Assembly (NCBI RefSeq): GCF_900101685.1
Contig: NZ_FMZZ01000009.1
Coordinates: 231,690-295,689, forward strand
Direction: 5' to 3'
DNA from: Actinokineospora iranica
Lineage (GTDB): Bacteria > Actinomycetota > Actinomycetes > Mycobacteriales > Pseudonocardiaceae
Length of the DNA stretch: 64,000 nt
This document shows positions 59,036 through 64,000 of the stretch, piece after piece; position 1 is the first letter of the stretch; the number at the start of each line of letters is the position of its first letter. A program made the translations under genes and the position numbers. A model generated the notes under the pieces. That model did no database searches. It was given only the letters and a program-made list of their open reading frames with translations, and was not told the DNA's origin.

Positions 59036-60124
59036 GTGCCCATAGGGTTCCTGCTGGTGCTGGCGGGTGTCGCCGGGCTGTTCGCCGAGAAGACCGGGTG
59101 GTTCACCGCGGTCACGACCGGGCCGTCCGCGGACCACAGGGACGGAATATTTCCCTTGGCGTCCTTGCCTTACGTGACCGGCGCGTCGATCGCGCTCATC
59201 GCCATCGGCGCGCTGGTTTTCCTGATCGCGGCCAATGAGGAGTGGGGCGTGGCCTTCTGGCTGTTCGCCCTGGCCTGCGCGGTGGTCGCCGAACTGATCA
59301 AGGGGTGGCTGCCCCCTGAGCTGCACACCGTGGTGGTCTGGATCGCGATCGGGATGGCCGTGCTCGTGGGCTTGGCCGTGATCGTCGGCCTTGTCGGCGG
59401 TATCGGCGCGGAAGAAGGGCCGTACGCGGGCGGCTTGGCGGCGGCGGCGATCGGGCTCATGGGGCTGATCGTGTGGGGTGTGTTCCCGTTGGGGGCCGGG
59501 TGGGCTCCCGCGGTCGGCATCACCGCCACCGCGCTGCTCACCGGCGGACTCGCCGCGACACCGCTGGGACGTGACTTCGACGCGGCCCTCGACAACCCGC
59601 CGCGCGTGCTCGGCGCCACGGCGGGCGCGGGCGTGTCCCTGGCGGTGACGTCGCTGGTGGTCGCCGAGACCTTCGACGTCAGGGGCGTGGCCTGGGTCCT
59701 GCTGGCGCTGCTGATCGTGCTCGGCTTCTTCGCTGTCGGGCCGCTGGTGGTCTACGGCTTCTTCAAGACTTTCTTCAGGGACCAGTCTCAAGAGACCCAA
59801 GACACCGTCATCGTGGTGGGCGGCATCTCTCTGTTGAGCGGTGGCCTCGGCACATACTTCGTGGTGTTGCTCAACACCACGAATCCAGGGGACTGGTTGC
59901 AGGTCACGCTTGTCGTGCTGGTGATCGTGTCCTATGTGGCGATGGCGGCGTCGGCGGCGTTCCTCCTGTTCGGAGCCGGGCAGCCCCCCGTGGTTCCGGA
60001 AACCGCCACGGTTGCGGAACCCCCGCCCGTGATCGTTCCCCAGGTCGCGCCGGAACTCGGCGCGCGGTTGGCGCACCTGGCAACGCATCCCGACCGCGTC
60101 TACCGGCTGCTTCCCCGCAACTGA
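59036..60124 (+). CDS. Polytopic membrane protein of unknown function
   Basis: 362 residues, GTG start with GGGAGG 5 nt upstream. At least nine hydrophobic segments, among them PIGFLLVLAGVAGLFAEKTG, VTGASIALIAIGALVFLIAA, VVWIAIGMAVLVGLAVIVGL, AVTSLVVAETFDVRGVAWVL and LVVLVIVSYVAMAASAAFLL, then a proline-rich cytoplasmic tail. No transporter signature recognised. Its stop abuts the convergent caspase gene (1 bp), and it may belong functionally to that conflict pair; no direct evidence. Confidence 0.7.
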   Translation: MPIGFLLVLAGVAGLFAEKTGWFTAVTTGPSADHRDGIFPLASLPYVTGASIALIAIGALVFLIAANEEWGVAFWLFALACAVVAELIKGWLPPELHTVVVWIAIGMAVLVGLAVIVGLVGGIGAEEGPYAGGLAAAAIGLMGLIVWGVFPLGAGWAPAVGITATALLTGGLAATPLGRDFDAALDNPPRVLGATAGAGVSLAVTSLVVAETFDVRGVAWVLLALLIVLGFFAVGPLVVYGFFKTFFRDQSQETQDTVIVVGGISLLSGGLGTYFVVLLNTTNPGDWLQVTLVVLVIVSYVAMAASAAFLLFGAGQPPVVPETATVAEPPPVIVPQVAPELGARLAHLATHPDRVYRLLPRN

Positions 60125-61444
60125 TCAGCCCGCCAACGCCGCGGTGATCCGCTCGCGGTCCCGCGCGCTCGCCCGCCGGTCCAGCAGCAGGGCGCGCAGC
60201 AGGTGCCGGGCCTGGCCGGGCCGCCCGAGCTGGGCCAGTTCCTGGGCCGCGCGCAGCTTGCCGGTCAGCGACAGCCCGCACTCGGCGAGCATCATCGCCA
60301 TCAGCAGGCTCCACAGCCGATCGGGGTCGTCCTCGGCGAGCACCGGGTCGATGTCCCAGTTCTTCGCCATCTCCGTGTACCACGCGCTGTCGTCGTCCAG
60401 AAGGTCCACGAACCGGCGCAGCCGCCGCCACGCCACCGCGCCCCGCCCGGCGCCGACGACGGTGTCCAGGGTGGTCACGGCCTCGCGTTCGCCGAGGGTC
60501 TTGCCAATCTCGTGCACGCAGTGGACGCGCAGCAGGATCGGCAGGGTCCCGTTGGATGCCAGCGACGTCAGCTCGGCCGCCACGTCGCCGTCCTGCTTGG
60601 CCAGGGTGACCAGGCCCGTGATGGCGTCGACCCGCACGTCGAGGTCGCGGGAGCCGTCGAGCACGTCGCGGCGCAGGCTGAGCCACTCGGGCGGCTGGAA
60701 CGGCTCGGTCGGCACGGCAGGCTGGTGCGCCCGGTTGCGCACCAGCGCCAGCCTGGACGCGCTGCCGCTGTTGTACTGCTTGGGCATCGGCCGGTTCTTG
60801 CCGCGCAGCCGACGGTTGAGCTGCTGGTAGATCGTGCCCATCGACAGCAGCTCGCCCGCCCCGGGGACGCCATCGCGCAACAGCGTGATCAGCTCCCCGG
60901 TGAACGCGGTGTGCCGCTCGCCGGGCGGGGCGACCGAGGGCTGGTTGGCGGGCGACGAGGTCAGCGTGTAGACGCCCTCGACCTCCATCTGCTCGTCCGC
61001 GGTGCCCATCAGGCCGATCTGGCGCAGCGCCCGCCCCGAGTAGCAGCTGTCCAGGATCAGCACCCGGGTCTGCGCTGGGCTGTTGTGCAGCGCGGACCGG
61101 ACCTGGTTGATCTGCCAGACGTTGTAGCCCGCGAACTCCCGCTCGGTGTTCTTCATGGCCAGCGACAGCAGGCCCTCGTCGTCGACCAGGCCGTGGCCCG
61201 CGAAGTAGATCAGCAGCAGGTCTTCGGCATCGCGGGCCAGCCGCTCGATCTGCGCGGTGCGGTCGGAGGTCAGGTCGAGGAACGTGTGGCAGCGCTCGAT
61301 GGACCCGAGCGCGGGATCGGTGAGCGTGGCGGCCAGGTCGGCGACGTTGTTGCGCACCGAGGGCAGGTCGTCCAGGTCGGGGTCGTCGTAGTGCGCCGAG
61401 CCGACCAGGATGATCCGGGACCGTCTCGGGTCAGCCAGTCGCAT
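60125..61444 (-). CDS. Caspase-family (C14) peptidase of an EACC1 conflict system
   Basis: 439 residues. Caspase-like p20 part: IILVGSAHYDDPDLDDLPSV, catalytic His84 in LLIYFAGHGLVDDEGLLSLA, catalytic Cys134 in RVLILDSCYSGRALRQIG; YTLTSSPANQPSVAPPGERH marks the substrate pocket. The C-terminal 190 residues are a helical repeat-like domain (LRRDVLDGSRDLDVRVDAIT, LVTLAKQDGDVAAELTSLAS). Start overlaps the EACC1 stop by 14 nt. Such caspases are effectors of NTP-dependent conflict systems and may trigger abortive cell death or cleave a partner. Confidence 0.88.
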   Translation of the reverse strand: MRLADPRRSRIILVGSAHYDDPDLDDLPSVRNNVADLAATLTDPALGSIERCHTFLDLTSDRTAQIERLARDAEDLLLIYFAGHGLVDDEGLLSLAMKNTEREFAGYNVWQINQVRSALHNSPAQTRVLILDSCYSGRALRQIGLMGTADEQMEVEGVYTLTSSPANQPSVAPPGERHTAFTGELITLLRDGVPGAGELLSMGTIYQQLNRRLRGKNRPMPKQYNSGSASRLALVRNRAHQPAVPTEPFQPPEWLSLRRDVLDGSRDLDVRVDAITGLVTLAKQDGDVAAELTSLASNGTLPILLRVHCVHEIGKTLGEREAVTTLDTVVGAGRGAVAWRRLRRFVDLLDDDSAWYTEMAKNWDIDPVLAEDDPDRLWSLLMAMMLAECGLSLTGKLRAAQELAQLGRPGQARHLLRALLLDRRASARDRERITAALAG

Positions 61445-61805
61445 CGGGGTCTTCTTGGCGCAGCGCCTCGGTGGCGGTGTCGATGAGCAGGCGGACGCTG
61501 TCCGGGTCGGCCTTGACGCGCTTGGTGTCGATGATCAGCTTGCGCTTGCCGATGGTCAGGTTGATCGTGACGTCCGAGCGCCGGTTGCGCAGCCAGGTCG
61601 TGATCGAGCTGATCAGCACGGTCACCGCGCCGCCGCCGCCGACCGCGACGGTCACCGTGTCGGAGATCGCGCCCATCTGGCCGGGGGCGGGGGCGGCCTG
61701 GCGCAGGCGCACCCGGCCGCGCAGCGCGTCTTCCAGTTTCAGCCAGGCGAGCAGGGAGCCGACAGCGTCGCCGGTCTCGTCTTCCACGGTCAGCAGGGCG
61801 TCCAT
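61431..61805 (-). CDS. Effector-associated constant component (EACC1-like) protein
   Basis: 124 residues: DAVGSLLAWLKLEDALRGRV, PGQMGAISDTVTVAVGGGGA, VTVLISSITTWLRNRRSDVT, then LTIGKRKLIIDTKRVKADPD. The W-L-x-x-E-D-x-L-R-G-R-V start, glycine-rich hydrophobic centre and W-L-R-N-R-R-S-D-V segment are what I know of EACC1 proteins, which are encoded next to caspase or trypsin-like effectors in multicellular bacteria. ATG 61805 lacks a strong Shine-Dalgarno. Function undefined; presumed sensor or adaptor. Confidence 0.78.
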   Translation of the reverse strand: MDALLTVEDETGDAVGSLLAWLKLEDALRGRVRLRQAAPAPGQMGAISDTVTVAVGGGGAVTVLISSITTWLRNRRSDVTINLTIGKRKLIIDTKRVKADPDSVRLLIDTATEALRQEDPDATG

Positions 61806-61831
61806 GTGGGGAAACTTACCCGCAAGATCAC

Positions 61832-62788
61832 TCAGGCAGGACGGTTGGCGAACGTTCGCCGGTAATCGGTCGGGGCGACGCCGACGAGTCGCTGGAAGTG
61901 GTGGCGCAGCAGGGCGGCGCTGCCGAAACCGCATTCCCGGGCCACCTCGTCCACGGTCATCGGCGTGTCCTCCAGCAGCCTGCGGGCGTGCAGGACGCGT
62001 TGCGTGGTCAGCCACTTGTGCGGGGTGGTCCCGGTCTCGGCGACGAACCGCCGGGCGAAGGTGCGCTCGGACAGGCCCGCGCGGCGGGCGAGGTCGGCGA
62101 CGGTGTGCTCGTCGGCCAGGTGCTCCAGCAGCCACCGCATGACCGGTTCGAGGCTGTCGCTGCCGCACTCGGGGATCGGCAGTTCCACGAACTGGCGCTG
62201 GCCGCCGTCGCGCTGGGGTGGGACGACCATGCGGCGGGCGATGGCGGTCGCCGCGGCGGAGCCGAGTTCGCGGCGCACGATGTGCAGGCAGGCGTCGATG
62301 CCTGACGCGGTTCCCGCGCTGGTGACGATGTCGCCCTCGTCGACGAACAGCACGTCCGGGTTCACCCGGGCTTGTGGGAAGCGCTCGGCGAGGTCGGCGA
62401 CGTGGCGCCAGTGGGTGGTGCACTCGCGGCCGTCGAGCAGCCCGGCCGCGCCGAGGACGAAGGCGCCGCTGCAGACCGACAGCAGGGTCGCGCCGCGCGT
62501 GTTGGCCGTGCGCAGCGCGTCGAGCACCGCGGGCGGGTAGTGGTCGCGGATGCCCGCGGCGGGGACGGCGACCAGGTCGGCGTCGGCGAGGCCGTCGAGG
62601 CCGAACTCAGGCGTCAGCCGCGCGCCGACGCCGGTGGCCACCGAGCGGCCCGCGGCCTCGCCGCACACCCGGAACTCGACGGGCGGCACGCCCTCGTCGG
62701 TGCGGTCGATGCCGAACACCTCGCAGACGACGCCGAACTCGAACGGGGCGACGCCGTCGATCAGGACGGCGGCCACTGTCTTCAGCAT
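61832..62788 (-). CDS. GlxA-type AraC-family regulator (DJ-1/PfpI domain)
   Basis: 318 residues. N-terminal DJ-1/PfpI-like domain (VAAVLIDGVAPFEFGVVCEV, LLSVCSGAFVLGAAGLLDG with the nucleophile-elbow Cys) and C-terminal AraC double HTH (VADLARRAGLSERTFARRFV, MTVDEVARECGFGSAALLRH, ending PTDYRRTFANRPA). The family activates catabolic genes in response to small amines or amides. Divergent from a small membrane protein, with TGGCAGGA repeats between. Confidence 0.9.
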   Translation of the reverse strand: MLKTVAAVLIDGVAPFEFGVVCEVFGIDRTDEGVPPVEFRVCGEAAGRSVATGVGARLTPEFGLDGLADADLVAVPAAGIRDHYPPAVLDALRTANTRGATLLSVCSGAFVLGAAGLLDGRECTTHWRHVADLAERFPQARVNPDVLFVDEGDIVTSAGTASGIDACLHIVRRELGSAAATAIARRMVVPPQRDGGQRQFVELPIPECGSDSLEPVMRWLLEHLADEHTVADLARRAGLSERTFARRFVAETGTTPHKWLTTQRVLHARRLLEDTPMTVDEVARECGFGSAALLRHHFQRLVGVAPTDYRRTFANRPA

Positions 62789-62802
62789 CCCCGAACGGTA
62801 GC

Positions 62803-62849
62803 TGGCAGGATTTTGTCGCACAAGGTCAGAACTGCCACTGTTGGCAGGA
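62803..62849. promoter_or_regulatory. TGGCAGGA direct repeat in GlxA-type divergent promoter
   Basis: TGGCAGGA at 62803-62810 and 62842-62849, 39 bp apart. The second copy overlaps an inverted repeat CTGCCA-CTGT-TGGCAG (62832-62847). Placement suits an AraC-type activator acting on either gene. Confidence 0.5.
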
Positions 62850-62874
62850 AATGATGCGACGCAAACTTAGCGCC

Positions 62875-63111
62875 ATGACTACCGCGCTCGTTCTTGTCGC
62901 ACTATCCGCCCTGGTCATCTACGGCCTAGACCGCAACCACGCGCCCACTCAGCCCCGCTACCGGCCTGTCGGTAGCAGCGACGTCGAGGACCGCGACCTG
63001 GCCCGCGTCGCCGCCGAGGTGCGGACCGCCCGACCGGTCGTCGGCGACCGGCGGGCGGTCGTCAGCGCCAGGAGGGGAGCCAGAGTTCGGCCTGCCAGCG
63101 CCATTCGGTGA
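62875..63111 (+). CDS. Small single-TM protein
   Basis: 78 residues: one N-terminal TM (TTALVLVALSALVIYGLDRN) and a basic cytoplasmic part (RYRPVGSSDVEDRDLARVAA). The tail overlaps the convergent mannosyltransferase gene by 50 bp, so the last 17 residues may be accidental. Family unknown. Accepted because of its position behind the GlxA-type repeats and a plausible start; moderate certainty only. Confidence 0.5.
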   Translation: MTTALVLVALSALVIYGLDRNHAPTQPRYRPVGSSDVEDRDLARVAAEVRTARPVVGDRRAVVSARRGARVRPASAIR

Positions 63112-64000
63112 TGGAGTCGCCGTTGAGGATGGGCCAGAGCCAGACGAAGTTCGCCACGACCAACCCCACATACAACGCCACGACCAGCAACCCGTTGCGC
63201 CGCCGCTCCGGGCCCATGTCCCGGGTCCCCAGGAAATGCCCCAACCCCAAGGTGATGCCCAGGACCAGGAACGGGGCCATCGGGGTCGCGTAGAAGAAAT
63301 ACATCTGCCGGTCCAGATTCACAAACCACGGCAGCAACCCCGCCAGATACGCGGTCACCACCGCGGCGTAACGCCAGTCCCGGTGCGCGCCCATCCGCCA
63401 CAGACCCCACCCCAGCATCACCGGCGCCAGCCACCACAAGGCCGGGGTCCCGATCAACATCGTCGCCGACACACACCGCGTCTCCCCACACCCGGTGGTC
63501 GACCCGTCGTAGTAATACAACATCGGCCGCAACCCCATCGGCCACGCCCACGGCTTCGACTCCCACGGATGCTGCGAACCCGGCTTGGTCACCAACTCGC
63601 TGTGGAACCGCAGCACATGCTCGCTATAGGTGAACAACGACCCCAGCGCCCCCCGCACCACCGACACCGGATCACCCCCGGACGTCGCCACCAGATGCCG
63701 GTCCAACCCCGTCTCGCTGCCGAACCACGCCCACCACGTCGACAGATACGCCACCACCACCACACCCACGAACACCCACACCGCAGGCACAACATCACGC
63801 AGCAACGCCCCCCACCACGGACTCGCCACCCCCGCCGCCCGCCGCGCCGCCACGTCGAACAGGACCGTGAGCAGGGCGAACGCGGCCACGAAATACAACC
63901 CCGACCACTTCACCCCACACGCCAACCCCAACAACACCCCAGCACCCAGCCGCCACCACCGCACCCCCAACCGCGGCCCGTACCGAGACTCCCTCACCCA
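63062..64000 (-). CDS. Pmt-type protein O-mannosyltransferase, C-terminal part
   Basis: The reading frame is open to the right edge; 312 residues are visible with the start outside. VLLGLACGVKWSGLYFVAAF is the central Pmt helix with the conserved GLKWSG-like segment, followed by WAWFGSETGLDRHLV, LRFHSELVTKPGSQHPWESK (typical Pmt loop), WWLAPVMLGWGLWRMGAHRD, and YFFYATPMAPFLVLGITLGL near the end. Transfers mannose from polyprenyl-phosphate-mannose to Ser/Thr of exported proteins. Corresponds in type and relative position to M. tuberculosis Rv1002c. Confidence 0.92.
   Translation of the reverse strand, partial: WVRESRYGPRLGVRWWRLGAGVLLGLACGVKWSGLYFVAAFALLTVLFDVAARRAAGVASPWWGALLRDVVPAVWVFVGVVVVAYLSTWWAWFGSETGLDRHLVATSGGDPVSVVRGALGSLFTYSEHVLRFHSELVTKPGSQHPWESKPWAWPMGLRPMLYYYDGSTTGCGETRCVSATMLIGTPALWWLAPVMLGWGLWRMGAHRDWRYAAVVTAYLAGLLPWFVNLDRQMYFFYATPMAPFLVLGITLGLGHFLGTRDMGPERRRNGLLVVALYVGLVVANFVWLWPILNGDSITEWRWQAELWLPSWR

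Noticed and set aside
1..64000. CRISPR array, phage integrase or intact insertion sequence
   Set aside because: I saw no regularly spaced identical repeats of CRISPR type, no integrase or transposase, and no att-like duplication at the two tRNA genes.

Overview
The window is high-GC actinobacterial DNA. Gene content points to the order Pseudonocardiales (relatives of Actinokineospora, Saccharothrix, Lentzea), because it combines mycobacteria-like core synteny (mprA-mprB-pepD, moaB2-mscL, galU-glp-rimJ-glpR, a Pmt-type mannosyltransferase) with the expanded conflict/NLR repertoire of filamentous actinomycetes. GTG starts, 4-nt ATGA/GTGA overlaps and leaderless-looking promoters are common. The taxonomic call is an inference from gene families; no rRNA gene is present.

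Layout. 1-8.2 kb: an accessory conflict/signalling region read leftwards. From right to left it holds a Crp/Fnr-type regulator, then a tight three-gene operon (nucleotidyl-cyclase-like protein, STAND-like P-loop protein, two-TM membrane protein; both junctions are 4-nt overlaps) closed by a perfect hairpin, then a broken MFS gene and an NB-ARC/TPR protein that runs off the left edge. The cyclase-like and P-loop proteins share one Gly/Asn-rich motif, and the cyclase-like and NB-ARC proteins share a second G-x-V-V-Q motif. A GTGA-N6-TCAC operator lies between the Crp gene and the operon. This is my main candidate for an undescribed system. 8.4-16.4 kb: tRNA-Arg(CCU), a NatAB-like ABC exporter, a large secreted penicillin-acylase-type hydrolase, an orphan NarL-type response regulator and a TPR-GGDEF diguanylate cyclase.

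16.5-19.3 kb: a zinc-starvation locus with cysteine-free ribosomal paralogues bS18, uS14, bL33 and bL28 divergent from a CobW/COG0523 protein, bL31B and bL32, with a Zur-like site between. 19.3-44.3 kb: core synteny that matches M. tuberculosis Rv0981-Rv0996 from memory. mprA and mprB come first, with identical TCTCAG-N5-TCTCAG boxes in front of mprA and of pepD although a DeoR regulator and galT intervene. A 28.3-36.6 kb island follows (glycosyltransferases, methyltransferase, sulfite-oxidase-fold Mo enzyme, two-component system, epimerase) whose promoters share a CCGT direct-repeat motif. Then come moaB, mscL, a CpaB-like protein, an FmdB/Ruc-like zinc ribbon, 5-formyl-THF cyclo-ligase, galU, the gephyrin-like glp, rimJ, the membrane receptor glpR and tRNA-Ala(CGC).

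44.3-64 kb: a G-run-rich gene-free stretch ending in a canonical U-tract terminator, a secreted carboxylesterase, an M48 protease, a GT87 mannosyltransferase, an FAD disulfide-reductase-fold enzyme, a sortase-anchored surface protein, an RlmA-type methyltransferase, a DinB-fold protein, TetR and thioredoxin, a KTSC protein, an acyl-CoA synthetase remnant and a membrane-anchored Ser/Thr kinase with a C-terminal kinase domain. These are followed by a 148-bp nested inverted-repeat element, an FAH-TetR-MBL operon with its operator, a polytopic membrane protein, an EACC1-caspase conflict pair, a GlxA-type regulator and the C-terminal part of a Pmt-type protein mannosyltransferase at the right edge.
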